Positions 26,956-39,300 of a stretch of DNA of 64,000 nucleotides are shown here, in pieces (position 1 is the stretch's first letter; every line of letters begins with the position of its first letter). The notes under the pieces were generated by a model. The model worked only from the letters and a program-made list of their open reading frames with translations, was not told the DNA's origin and searched no databases. A program made the position numbers and the translations under genes. Origin of the DNA: Dermatophagoides farinae (lineage: Eukaryota > Arthropoda > Arachnida > Sarcoptiformes > Pyroglyphidae); contig NC_134677.1 of NCBI RefSeq assembly GCF_024713945.1, forward strand, positions 1,305,001-1,369,000, given 5' to 3'.

Positions 26956-27655
26956 ATGAATCATCCATAAATGTATGGATATCGGAAAACATATCGGAAA
27001 ACAAAACAGGAAAAAAAAGTTGAATATGGAGAAACCTATCAACTGAATGGTGATAAATTCAGGGATTTTGGATGTTTTTTTTTCCACAATATTGGCACAT
27101 ATTGATGATTTGATTTGTTTGTTGTGTGAATTGAATATTTTCAATCAAAATTTATTGAATTTTTTTTTTGATTTTTTAAAAAATTTATTTTTTTTTTCAT
27201 TTATTGATCTGCAAATGGAAAAAATTGTGTGTGTTCCATTTTTTTCGCATTTGTTTGATTGTTCTCGAATCCTAGTTTTCCATTATTGTACACACACAAC
27301 AACAGAGCGTTTTTTTTCGTTGGGAATTCCTGGCGAGTTTTTCCATTTGATCCATTTTTTTGGATTTAATTTAATTTTTTTTTTTTTGTCAATTGAAAAT
27401 GCCAATTTTCGAATGAAAGCAATCAATTTTTTGTTCGCAAATCCACATCATATTACCAACAATGAATTTTTTTTTCAAAAAAAAAATGAAATTTTCAACA
27501 AAAAAAAATTCATCAGATTTAATTATGAATTTCATTCAGATCAAAGAAAAAAAAACTAGAAAATTTTTCAAATATGCTGCTGTTTGCTGCTTCTTTCCCA
27601 CTAGACACCCACCACCACTTCCCTCTCTTCTTCATCATTCTCTTTTCTCTCTACT

Positions 27656-29060
27656 TTATGATGATGGATTTTCAGTCAATTCTTTAATACGTTTATATGC
27701 AGCTTCAACAGCGGATGATATGCCTGATGGAAAATCATCTTTATCCAATACATGTATACCATATATGGCTGGTCCACTTGGCGATGCAAATGTATCACGT
27801 AAATCGCTTGGATTTTTACCAGATACCAACAATGATACTGATGCTGATCGTAATGCATCGGCAGCTATTTTTGTTGCTTTCAATTTGTTTAATCCTTTTT
27901 TAAATGCACCATCCGATATTGCCGTAAGGAAATAATAACAAAATGCCGAACCACAGCCAGCCAATGCACAAGCAATGTCCATTTGATTTTCTGGTGTAAA
28001 ATCAAATCTTGCTATCGGTGTTAATAATTCACGAATAATTTGTGCACAATATTTTGAATCTAAATCAACATCTAATGATCCATAACCTTGTCCATAGCCA
28101 ACTGAATGATTCAACATAATACGATGCATTTCAAGCTGATATTTATCCGGATGGTCAGGATTCAACAATGTTTTCTTAATATCATTCAATGTAACACCAC
28201 CAATCAATGATAATATATAAAGTGGATGTCGTTGATTTGGAATGAAATTCGTTGTCAATGCCATTGGTCTTAGGCCACCATGTGCATAACATTGACGAAT
28301 TGCATTACCATGAATGCAAAGAAATACAACATCACAATCCATTTTGCCAAATATATCATAATTACGTTTAGTGACCGTACAGCCAAGCTGTTTAAAATGA
28401 TCATGATTTTTACCAGTTTTTGATGCAATATAAATTTGTTTAGCCGGTACACTGGCTGATATTTTTTAAAATGGGAAAAAAATTAATTAAATTTAAATTT
28501 GAATGATTGAAATATTTCACCACCAACTTACAATGCTCAATTAAACCTTTCACAATCATTTCGGTCATTTTACCGGCACCAATGAAACCGATACGACAAT
28601 TTTGTTTGGTAACTTTTTCACCTTTACGACGTTTAGCTCCTGATCCTGGTTTTGAACCTTGACTTGATCCAGAAGTTTTTTTCTCCTTTTGTGTTGATTT
28701 GTCTTGTTTACCACCGGCGGCCTCTTGTTCATCAGCTCCTCCTTCGGCTTCATCCGCTTCATCATTTACATCTTTTTGACTTTCCGATTCCAAAGATTTT
28801 TTTGAACTTTTACCCTCAACACCTTGTTGCTGTTCATCTTTATCGGCTGATGGCTGTTGTTGTTCCAACGATGGACTTTCTTTTTCACCATTTTGTTCTG
28901 CAGGTTTTTCCGTTGTTGATTTTTCACCAGTAACGGATTTTTCTGCATCTTTTTTTTCCGATGTTTCAACACCGGATTTTTGTGCAGTTTGAGATTTTTC
29001 CGCATTATCATCAGCTGCTTCTTCTTTTTTATTCGAAACACTTGAACTTTGTTCAGACAT
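27656..29060 (-). CDS. Divergent pyrroline-5-carboxylate reductase-like protein, 2 exons, 442 aa
   Basis: Exon 1 is 29060-28532 and exon 2 is 28455-27656, with a 76-nt intron (GTAAGT...CAG) and continuous frame. ATG at 29060 is chosen for its aaaATG context; the upstream extension opens only with TTG. Residues 1 to about 154 are a disordered Lys/Glu/Ser/Gln-rich region ending in a basic AKRRKGEK cluster. A Rossmann NAD(P)-binding domain follows, with GFIGAGKM at 158-165, then the P5CR dimerisation domain to residue 442. P5CR reduces pyrroline-5-carboxylate to proline. Here the family MxNTP motif reads MLNHS, SGSGPAY reads AGCGSAF (342-348) and SPGGxTI reads SPSGPAI (401-407, with A406 where human PYCR1 has T238). 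The fold is clear but the activity is uncertain. PYCR3-like and NOXRED1-like readings are both possible. Confidence 0.86.
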
Positions 29061-31148
29061 TTTCACACACTTTTTTTCTTGTGACAAAAACAAAATTCAA
29101 AATAAAATATCAAATAGAAACTTTTTTACTTTACTCTTGGGTTGGTCGATTGAAAAACAGGCGAAATAAACGAAACAACAACAAAAAAAAAAATACACAA
29201 AATCAAAAAATTAGTGATTCTAAACCATGAAATGGTTAGGGATTTTTATATAGAATTGGCAGCTATTATTATGATTCAAAAATCGATCGAATTGTAATGA
29301 TTGAATTTTCTAATGAAAAAAAAAATTCTAAACAAAATCGAATTTTGGAATTTGGCCATTTCAAACGTTTTTTTTTTTTTTTGGTTGTTGTTGTACCAAC
29401 GATTTTAACCCTTATTTTTTTGTGGCAATAACAATAATCTTCATTATCATTTAGATTGAAAATTAGACAAAAAAAACAAATTTTTTTTTTTTCTCTCTCT
29501 CTCTCTCTCGTCCAACTGTCAATCATAATCATATCCCGACTGGTGTGGTGTGAAATGATCAGCAAATTGAATGGAAAAATCACCCTGAAGCGGCCTAGTT
29601 TGTTTTTTTACCTACCCCATTATATCATCATCATCATCATCAGGATAAATAAACAAAATAAAAAACATTACACACACACACATACATGTCAATCAAAATC
29701 AACAAAAATTGGTCTAATGTTCGAATACAATATATGGACGGGTTATTATTTCTGGTCTGGATTTCATATTTTTTTTCTCGAATTTAACCATAATAAATTA
29801 CAAAAACAACAACAACAACAACAACAACAACATTATGTTCATTATATAATATAAGAATCCATTAACAGCAATAATCTTGTTTTCATACACGAAAAGAATA
29901 TTCTAATGTAAATTAGATACACGCGTGTAAATGGTTTATAAAAAGAAACATCTTTTGTGTGTGTACATGTGTTGCGTTTTTTTTTAACAAATTATTCCAA
30001 TTTATCCGCAACCCTTAAGGCCATAAAATCATATAGTGATGGTGGTGGTGGTGGTTTTTCTATTTTTGGAAAAAAAAGTTTTCATTCAAAAAAAACGAGA
30101 GAGAGAGAAAAACTTGAAAAAAGAATCGGTTATTTTTCATCACCCACAATATCAATTGCCCATTACATTTACAATGTTTTGTTGTTGTTCACTAGTAGTA
30201 GTACAAATGTCATCATCAATTTTCATTTTCATTATCTTGAATCGAAAATAGACAATAATTTTTTCGTTCCAGGGATCAATTTCATCACATGTATGGTATT
30301 TCTATCCAGGGACAAAATTGACACTCAATCATTCACACACACACACACACGGGGATGTTGACACCGTATATCTATGTGTGTGTGTGTGTGTCAGTGTGCG
30401 TGGAATTAGATACACCTGCGTCTGTGACCGGAATGGAACAAGTTGTGACCAAAAAAAAAAAAAAAAAATTGTTTAAACAAAACAAAAAAAAATGATAGTT
30501 TATTTTTCTGAAAAATTTTTGTCCGTGATTCATTAAATGAATCTGAATCTATCTATTTATAATCCAGTTAAACAGTGTTGCTGTTATATTCGGGTTTCAT
30601 CACCATCAACAACAATATTGCACAGAATAAAATGTCAACATTATCTCTCTCTATCTCTCTTTAAAATGGGCAAAGATTGATCTTTTTTTTTCGCCTGTAT
30701 AATTTAGTCCGAGAATGACCTCCACTTATACACACACACACACACACACAGATACGGATTTCAGACCATATTAAACTACTACTGCTAATATATATACTCG
30801 AGAGACTGGAAAAAAAATTGGCAGGTTCCAAACTATATTTATGTAGAAAATTGACCAATTTGACTTTCAAATTTTTTTTTGCTGTTTGTTTATTTTAATT
30901 TCATGTGATGGTGATTTAAATTCAAATCAAAAGCAGAATGCAGAATGAAAATAAATTTACTTTTAATGTTCCAGGATCTGACTCAAACACACATACACAT
31001 ACACACACACAGGCACACAAATGTTAAATTGTCCATTGTCCATTGGACATTAATGAATAAATTTTGAAAAAGAATCTTCATTTATTTATTGATCTGAATA
31101 TATCTGTGATTAATTTATCGTTTTTTTTTTGGTTTTGGTTTTTGTTTT
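29061..31148. other. Intergenic stretch between the reductase-like and secreted-protein genes
   Basis: About 2.1 kb with (TG)n, (CAA)n and (CT)n tracts and no supportable gene. It should contain the 5' UTR and promoter of the reductase-like gene at its left and the 3' UTR of the Gln/Asn-rich gene at its right. A poly(A) signal for the latter is annotated separately. Confidence 0.6.
31081..31090 (-). terminator. Candidate poly(A) signal of the secreted Gln/Asn-rich gene
   Basis: Two overlapping AATAAA hexamers on the minus strand, about 60 nt downstream of the TAA stop at 31149. The distance and sequence suit a cleavage signal, but AT-rich DNA gives many chance matches. Confidence 0.45.
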
Positions 31149-32714
31149 TTATTCATTTTTTATTAAATATTTTGTTTCCGTTGATAATAATGATACTGGC
31201 TGATTTTGATGACTACTACCAACAATAACCGGCGTATCGGTAAACCAACCAAATTCACCTTTTGTTGCTGAATATGCGCCCATATCTAACCATGATGATG
31301 TTGGATCAACATTGTTGTCCTGTTTCTGTTCTTCATGATGATGATTTTTTGTTCGTTTCTGTTGTTGTCGTTGTTGTTGATGTTGATGATTAGCAGCTGG
31401 TGTTGTTGCTGCTGTAGCCAAAATTGATTTAGATTGATTATTTTTTTGATTATCTGATTGCGTGTTATAAATTTTTTGCTGCTGTTGACTTGCACTTGTT
31501 TCAAATGAATCTTGATAATCATTTGAACCACCACCACCGCTACCACCATCAACATTGCCTTGATCAATACCGATTGTCATGAATAAATTCTTTGTTTCCG
31601 GCTCCATTTCATATTGATAATTTGGCTGTTGTTGTTGATAATGATAATTATTTTGATATTGATATGAATGATCAACAGCAGGTGCAACTCTTATAGATGT
31701 TGTCAATTCTTTTGAACGTGATTCTTTACCATTTTCATGATTGAAATCAACCCAATTTGAAAAACGTTTCTGTGGCCATCGTCTTTGTAATATTTGTGGC
31801 TGTGTATTAAACATTGTTGCTGCCGACGTTGTTGTATATGCTTCAATCGGTAATTGTTGATGTGGATGTTGTTGTTGTTGTTGTTGTTGATGATGATGAT
31901 GATTGTTATGATATGGAGTTGGATCAAAACTCATTGATATCGATGGTAATTCGATCGGTGTTTGTGATGATTCTTGTGGTTGAAAAAAATGTTGTGGTTG
32001 TGATAATGGATGATGATTAAATGAATGATGACTATTAATATGATGATATGATGATGGCAAACGATAACGATTTGTCATTGATGACGCTGGTGATGAACGA
32101 TAATTATTAAATTGTGTATTAAATGGTGAAAATTGATATGGTGATGTTGCTTTCATTACCGGTGCTGATTCTACTTCATAAACATCATCATCCGATGTTT
32201 GTAAACTACTACGTAACATATGTCCACGCATATGTGCTTGATCTTTAGCTACTTGAAATGCTTGAAATGGATGCCTAATTGTTGCCTGTTCCTGTTGTTT
32301 CAATATTGTTGCATAATGTAAATCACGTTCCGGTGTTTTAATCATATATCGATGATTTTGACTCATCATCGGTGATGTTAATGGATTCGATAACATTGTT
32401 AACAGATTACGATTATCTGGTAAAAATTCCGAATAAAATTGACTATTCGGATATGATGATGCTGATGATGATGATGATGATGATGATGTTTCATAACCGG
32501 GTGATGTAAGCGAAAAATTTGGATCAAGTTGAAATTTATCCAATTGAAAATTACGTCGATATAGACCACCACCAACACCACCACCAACAATTCCACTACG
32601 ATAATTATTACGTATTCGTGATGCTGAATGTAGATAGATATTATTATTGAAAATTAATGTGGCCAATAAAAAAAATTTTAAAAAATTTTGGCCATCAACA
32701 ATAATGATGTACAT
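31149..32714 (-). CDS. Probable secreted Gln/Asn/His/Ser-rich protein, 521 aa, single exon
   Basis: I do not recognise the family. The first ATG (32714, A at -3) opens a hydrophobic segment, NFLKFFLLATLIF, followed by a small-residue SAS site near residue 32. That looks like a signal peptide. The rest is low complexity: a GGGVGGG stretch, a Ser-10 tract, HHHHQQQQQQQ, several Tyr/Gln/His repeats and a Gly/Ser patch. Two parts look ordered and use varied codons. One is a middle segment with TPERDLHYATILKQQEQAT and a following helix-like stretch. The other is a C-terminal tail starting SSWLDMGAYSATKGEFGWF. Basic pairs (RRW, QKRF) could be processing sites, but no amidation-type GKR motif is seen. 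A poly(A) signal lies about 60 nt past the stop. It could be a matrix, cuticle or salivary component, or a prohormone; the sequence does not decide. Confidence 0.72.
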   Translation of the reverse strand: MYIIIVDGQNFLKFFLLATLIFNNNIYLHSASRIRNNYRSGIVGGGVGGGLYRRNFQLDKFQLDPNFSLTSPGYETSSSSSSSSASSYPNSQFYSEFLPDNRNLLTMLSNPLTSPMMSQNHRYMIKTPERDLHYATILKQQEQATIRHPFQAFQVAKDQAHMRGHMLRSSLQTSDDDVYEVESAPVMKATSPYQFSPFNTQFNNYRSSPASSMTNRYRLPSSYHHINSHHSFNHHPLSQPQHFFQPQESSQTPIELPSISMSFDPTPYHNNHHHHQQQQQQQHPHQQLPIEAYTTTSAATMFNTQPQILQRRWPQKRFSNWVDFNHENGKESRSKELTTSIRVAPAVDHSYQYQNNYHYQQQQPNYQYEMEPETKNLFMTIGIDQGNVDGGSGGGGSNDYQDSFETSASQQQQKIYNTQSDNQKNNQSKSILATAATTPAANHQHQQQRQQQKRTKNHHHEEQKQDNNVDPTSSWLDMGAYSATKGEFGWFTDTPVIVGSSHQNQPVSLLSTETKYLIKNE

Positions 32715-35007
32715 GATGATTTTTGAAATTGAAAATTGGTGATGTAAAAAAAAAATAAACAAAATTCGTTGATGAATATTTCAGACAAAAAAAAAACTAC
32801 AATTCACTAATTTGATTAGAAAATTTTTAAAAATACACACACATACGCACACACAAACAAATTTTGTTGTTGTCAAATTCGATAATCAATACATATCGAA
32901 TACACATTGACTAATGAGAATGAGTTTCTGTGTGTGTGTGTCTGATGTTCTGATGTGAAACTGGTTCAATTTTCAACAACAAAAAAAAATTGTCAAAAAA
33001 AACAATCATCATTGATGACAATACAGACTCTTTTTTTTCCTACCCGAAAATGAACGATATTCTCTTTTCATTTTCACCAATCAAAAAAAAAAAAAAAAAT
33101 CTCAATGAACTTAGTGATTTCTTTTCCATTTCGTTGTGATTTCTCTCACACTTTTTTTTCTTACTCAACCCGTTTTTTTTTATTTCATCCCCATTTATAA
33201 AAGAGTCGGACCATATACTATGTCAATTTGGAGTGAAAATTTAAAAAAAAACATAGAAAGAAACGGGAATGATTAATGTCATCACTATTGTCGTCATTGT
33301 CATTTTTTTTGTCTGTAGAAACAAACTAAACAAAAGAAAAATTTTTCTTGGTTCTGTGATAACCAGTTTCTTTTTTTTTTTTGCTCATATCTAAAGAGAA
33401 AAAACAAAATTTGGTCAATCAATAATAAACTTATTGAACACACACACACACACACACACATATAATGGTCAAGCAATTGTGTGATTGAACCGTGAACAAA
33501 ACGATGAACAACCGTTCGTCATCATTGTCATTCAATTATTTTATCCGATTATTTTTTTTTTGCTGTCGTTGCCGGTGACGATGATTGAACCAAATAATTG
33601 GAAAACAATCAATGGATATATCGCTTTTTCCATTCCATATAAACAATGGAATGATCTATGAATAGCAAAAAAAAAAGATCGTAGTAGTCATCAATACAAA
33701 CACCTATTTTGATCATCATCATATATTGAAGATTGATCGGAGAAAAGTGATTGTATCCAAAAATATCTTCCAACTGGCCAATATATTCTCAATTTTTCAA
33801 CTTTTCTAATCGCCACCTTCTTTATACCAGCCATCATCGCACAAACAACAACGAAAAAAAAACTGGATCAAAATCAATTGATTGCTTCAAAAAAAAACAA
33901 AACTAAAAAAAAAAATTGGATCAAAAATTCGAAATCAAAAAAACACAATTGAACCGAAAATACTTTCTCTTTTCATTTTTGAATCATTAATAATGATGAA
34001 TGAAAAAAAAATGAAAACAATTGTGTTTGTGTGTGTGTGTGATCAATTCTTATGATCAAAACAAAAAAAACAATCAAATCAAATCAAATCCAATCCAATC
34101 AATTTTTTTTCATTCCTTTAGGCATTCTTTTCAATTTTTTTTCTTCAGATTGATTTAATTAATCTTTTGCTGTCGCTTTCACTAGTTTTTCATTGTTTCC
34201 ATTTCAAATTAATCGATTTTTTGGCTTTTCAATACGAGAATGTTTTTTTTTCATTATTGGGTCACCCCACTCGTTTGAACAACAACAAAAAAAATTCTCA
34301 TTCACAAGAGAAAAAAATCTCTGTGTTTGTTTGTTTGTTTGTTTTTCAGAGTTCATGATCTTTAATATCTTGAATTTTTGATGATGGTGGTGATAGTGGT
34401 GGTGGAACCTGAGTTTAATTTTTTTTTCTATCTAGTCATTTTCAATCATGTGGTGTTCAGGTCAGAAGAAAACTTTCATCTTTTTACATTGAATGAATGA
34501 ATGAATGAACGAGAATTTTTTAGAACAGAAAAATTTTCACCTTTTGAATGACATTTTTTTCCATTGTTGTTGTTGTTGTTGTTGTTTATTTAGTTCAATT
34601 TTTTTCTCCATTCATATTTTCACAGCATTGTGTTTGATCGTTGATGTTGTTGTTGTTGTTGTTGTTTTACAACGACAACAGCGATAAAAATCAAAAAAAA
34701 AAATTTCCGGAAATAAATTTATGTATTCACTAATGATTTGATTTAAACAAACAGAAAACAAAGACAAATTAGCCAAGAAAAAAACGGTACAGAGTAGATG
34801 GAAAGGTTGTATATTGGATCATGGTCGATTATTATCATCATCATCATCATTTCATTTCAATGGTGAAATATGAATGGATTTATATATTTTTTCCCAATTA
34901 ACCAAGTCAACCTGAACGTAAAATTCAAACGCTAATTATATCAATGATTAATATCAGTTAAATACGCTGATGATATCGTTTTTTTTCCGCCGTTAAAATG
35001 ATAATTG

Positions 35008-35008
35008 C

Positions 35009-35043
<35 letters not shown>
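35008..35043. repeat. (CAA)12 microsatellite
   Basis: Thirty-six bases of exact CAA units, the longest uninterrupted triplet tract I noted. Confidence 0.95.
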
Positions 35044-35651
35044 AAGTCAATTATTTCTATTTGGAGAACTAAAAATAAACTATTTTTTCCATCCAAAAAA
35101 ATAATGATTTGCATTGAAATTGGATGATCAGCAATGATTACAAGGCACAGTGAATTACTATTTTTTTTTTTCATCTTCTACTACACAGGTGAATCAAAAT
35201 GCAATAACCAATAGAGGTTGTTGATTGTTCCAGAAAAAAAAAATAAAAACAGTAGCAGCAGAAACGATAAAAAAAATCACATAAAACACTAAATTGGCAA
35301 GTTTTTTGTTGTTGTTGTTTTTTTTTTTAATGTCATCGTGTCGATGCTTGTTGTTGTGAGTTGATTTGATTTTTTTTTCTCACACCATCACACAAATGTC
35401 ACAGACATGTGTGCGAATGAAAATCACGGTTTCAATTTAGCAAATGATGATGATGACGATGATTATCGCTAACTATCATTAATTCATTTTCATTATTATA
35501 TTGCTGTTACAATTATGTCGTTGTTGTCGTTGATAACTTTTAAAGTATACACTTGAAACTTGTCGATATTTTTTTTTTACGTGACGATCATGATGGTGGC
35601 ACGCGAATGACAATTACACACATGTATAGACATTATGAACAAGGGTCAATA

Positions 35652-35678
<27 letters not shown>
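35652..35678. repeat. (TC)13 polypyrimidine microsatellite
   Basis: An uninterrupted TC tract running into a short (GT)n tract, giving a strong purine/pyrimidine strand bias. Confidence 0.92.
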
Positions 35679-35682
<4 letters not shown>

Positions 35683-36322
35683 GTGTTCGTGTGTGTGATT
35701 AGAATATGTAATTAAAATCGTCACATATAGACAATGAATGAATGATTTTGAATAATAATCATCATCGTCATCATCAACATTTTTTTTCATTTAATTTTCA
35801 ATTTTTTTCCTTTTTTCTGCTACTAATTGATTGAATATGATTGCGGAGAATTAATCCCAAAAAAAGTCTGCTACTGATGGTCACCGTGGTGATAATATAA
35901 TAAGAATTCAAAGAATTCTTGATTCTGGAAAATCAGCATCACCAGGAATGTTTTTGTCGTTGTTGTTGTCTGTTTTTTTTTTTAATTACATTCTGTTTGT
36001 TGTTTTTTCTCATTTTTCATTTCATTGATTTGATTGATTGTTATAGTTAGGTTTTTATACCTGTCATTATGGTGTGTGTGTGTGTGATGAAAATTATTCA
36101 GCATCCTCTCTCATCACCATCATCATCAGTATTCGTATTACATAAATATCATTTTCATATTATTCATATGGCGTTTTTTTTTATTTCATCGATAGTGAAA
36201 AACAAAAAGTACACAGATGTGTGTAATATTGCAGCAGGTTATCGATTACCACCACCACCACCATCACCGTCAACACCACCATTATCATCAAATTTGTTTT
36301 ATTCTCTGGTTGGCTTTTTAAA

Positions 36323-36344
36323 TTTTTTTTTTTTTTTTTTTTTT
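36323..36344. repeat. 22-base T run
   Basis: A homopolymer of 22 T followed by an A-rich segment. Confidence 0.95.
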
Positions 36345-39300
36345 GAAAAAAAAGTAAAAGTTTTTTTTTGATCGCTCGGTTTGTCATCATCATCATCATC
36401 ATCACCGTGATCATGATAATCACTTTGTCTCTTTTGTATTGAATTTAAATGCGTTTTTTTTTTGTTTTGTTTTGTTTCGAACTAACTCGGTCCCCATTAT
36501 CCACATGTTCAAATCACATTTCACTCTCTCTCTCTCTCTTCCATTGGTTTTGGATCGATTTTTGGAACCTTTTGTTATTATTATTGGTTTGAATGAATGA
36601 ATGAATGAAAAAAAAATGTAAATTAATCAAATTTATTCAGGCGTGATGAGTAGTATACTATAGTGTATGTGTTTGATGATTGCACAATTGGCCAAACCAC
36701 GAATATGATGATAATATATGTGATATGGACCGTAGTAGTAGTGGTAATCATCGATGAACAACAACGAAAAAAAAAATGGCCAGCAACTTTTATTTATCAA
36801 CAACAACGACTATATGATCAAATCGAATAAATTTCAAAATTGACAAAAATCAAATTTTTTTTTCACCAAAAAGGTTGATACCTTGTGTTGTTTCATTTAT
36901 GTTGCATAAAATAAAAAACGAAACATTTGGTTGGTTTCGATGAAAATGAAAAGCGAAAAGCGAAAAGCAAAAAAATTTCAAATTCAAATGATAAATTATA
37001 TTAATTCACCCCGATCATTATCATCATCATCATCATTATAACCATACAATTTTTGAATATATTCAGCAAGCAAGCAAAAAAAAAAAAAATTTTTTGTTTC
37101 GATTGATTGAACATTTTATTCATTCAATTCAATTCAATGAGTAAATGAATGAATGAATCGAATGGGTTTCTTTTCAGCCATTGATTTTGCCCTTTTTTTC
37201 CATTTTCCACTGTTTTTTTTTTTGTTTTGTTTTTTGTTTCACGGGTTTATTATCACTGTCAAAAGGTATTCAAATTATCATTATCATTTCATTTGGAGAA
37301 TATCCAAATGAATTCTTTTTTTTTGATTCTTTTGGTTCTGGTTGTTGTTGTTGTTGCTGTTGTTGTTTGACATATGATTAATATTTCTTTCTCTGGTTTC
37401 ATACACGTGGTCGGCGTTAAAAAACGCAATCATGCAAAACTTGGTGTTTCATTTTTATTTGATTCTGATCAAGAGAATGGGAGAAAAAAAACAACAACAA
37501 CAACAACAGTAATAACCAGAATGATGATGATGATGATAATCACAAAGTAGCACCTGTCATTGTTATTTGTTTCCAACACCAACCAACCAACCAACCAGTG
37601 TAGAATGAATGAATGGATAAATGTTATGTTAGCAACAACAGCAACAACAACAACAGCGGCAAAAAGTCAATTTGTTTGTTGTTTTTTTTATGGGGCAACA
37701 AATGTTGTTGTGTTTAGTTGTGAATATTGAACACAAAATCAAGAAAAAAAAACAACAGCAATAAATCGAATGAATCAAATCAGAATGGGGGGAGAAACAG
37801 AATAAAAAATGGCCACAAATCCAACTGTTAAATGGCATTGGCCATTAATTATTATCACTATCGTTTTTTGTTCCACTGAGGTTTTAAGTTGATAATGATG
37901 ATGATGATGATATTATACACACATTAAAGTCCAAATTATTTAATGGACTCTACAAGAAAACTATCAATGATTATCAAAGTCTATAAATCAGCCGGATTTC
38001 TATTATTTTTTTTTTTTTTAGTTTCATTCATTCATAGAATTTTTCATATATGCAAAATTAATCGACCAAAAATCCATGATTTCCACATCTTCCAAATGTT
38101 CATTTTTCTTTTCATTTAAATAAATAAATGAATCAACCATGATGGTGATGATGTTTTTTTTCATTTCATTAATTCACTTTTGATCATTCATAATCAATTC
38201 TGGTAGCATTGTTTGGTTGATTGGTTTAGTATTGCTGCTGATGTGGCCAGTGATGGTGGTCATCGTTATTATCACCATCATTAACCCGAAAACACGAATC
38301 ATTAATTATCATAATCTTGTTATGATGATGATGATGGAAAAATAACCACTGGTTAATCTTATTTGATTCTGGACATCAAAAAAAAAAAAAATATTTGTCA
38401 CGCAAACTAATCATAATCCAATGTCTAGTGAATTCATCATAAATTTAAGTTTGTAATGACCAAATTTTTGTTGTTGTTGTTGAACATTTGGTATACCATT
38501 TGGCAATCATAGATAGATGGATAGATAGATAAATAAAAACCAAATAATAATGGCGGTCATTAGTTTTGACCAATATTGATTCATCATTATAAAATGACCT
38601 TTTTTTTGTTGCTACAAAAAAAATGATGATGATTGTCACAATTGTTTGACCTTAACCACTAAACAAAAAAAAACTAGAAAAACAACAATGATCCATAACC
38701 ATTTGATAATCATTGTTGCGTATCAACAGAAAATTTTTTTTTCCTTTTTCATATTTTTTTTCTGATGAACACGTGGTGAACACACATAGACACAAAATTA
38801 TTATTACAATTGCTAATTGGTCTCGTGTCTCGATTTACCTTTTTTTTTGGATCGATTTTTTTTTTTTTTTTGGTTGTATTTGTCAAATTCATCATTATTC
38901 GTGTATATAACCAAACAAACAAACAAACAAACAATGAACACGTGCACGCACACGCAAATAAATTCACCATCAATGATGATAATCATCATCATAATGATAA
39001 TTTCAGTGATTTTTTTGACAGGTACACCTGGTGATTGTATAACGGTACCTGATGATGATGATGATGATGATGATGATTACAATATACACACAGTGGTGGT
39101 TTGGTTAATTTATGGTTACATAATAATAATTTCTAGTTCACCTGTGTGTGTGGGTGTTTGTGTGTGGTTATTATTTGTTTTTTGTTTTGTTTTATTTTAT
39201 CACCAATGGTTACCTTGGAAGAATAGTACAATATTCACTTGAAAAAAAAATAAATCCACGACAATTTCAAGACAAGAAAAACAACAACAACTTTCTTGAC

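Larger units (their letters stand above)
19193..27655. other. Intergenic stretch between the peptidase and reductase-like genes
   Basis: About 8.5 kb with no supportable gene. The left end must include the peptidase 5' UTR and promoter, but I cannot place a start site. Open frames are microsatellite or homopolymer translations. Notable contents are CAG-type tracts near 22.98 and 23.13 kb, a (CAA) tract at 26.92 kb and many (TG)n and (GAT)n tracts. A variant poly(A) signal for the reductase-like gene (ATTAAA on the minus strand, 27518-27523) lies 130-140 nt past its stop. Confidence 0.6.

Noticed and set aside
27047-27559. Open frame of 170 codons on the plus strand
   Set aside because: Mostly Phe and Lys from T and A runs, with no domain, no codon pattern like the real exons and no signal peptide followed by a coherent body.
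27462-27935. Open frame of 157 codons on the plus strand over the reductase-like gene
   Set aside because: Its right half is antisense to exon 2 of a well-supported gene, and its left half is A/T-run sequence. The reverse frame has clear family motifs.
29061-29093. Eleven-residue N-terminal extension of the reductase-like protein
   Set aside because: It opens with TTG, not ATG, and the ATG at 29060 has the better context.
32715-32762. Sixteen-residue N-terminal extension of the secreted Gln/Asn-rich protein
   Set aside because: It starts at TTG. The first ATG is at 32714 and gives a sensible signal peptide.
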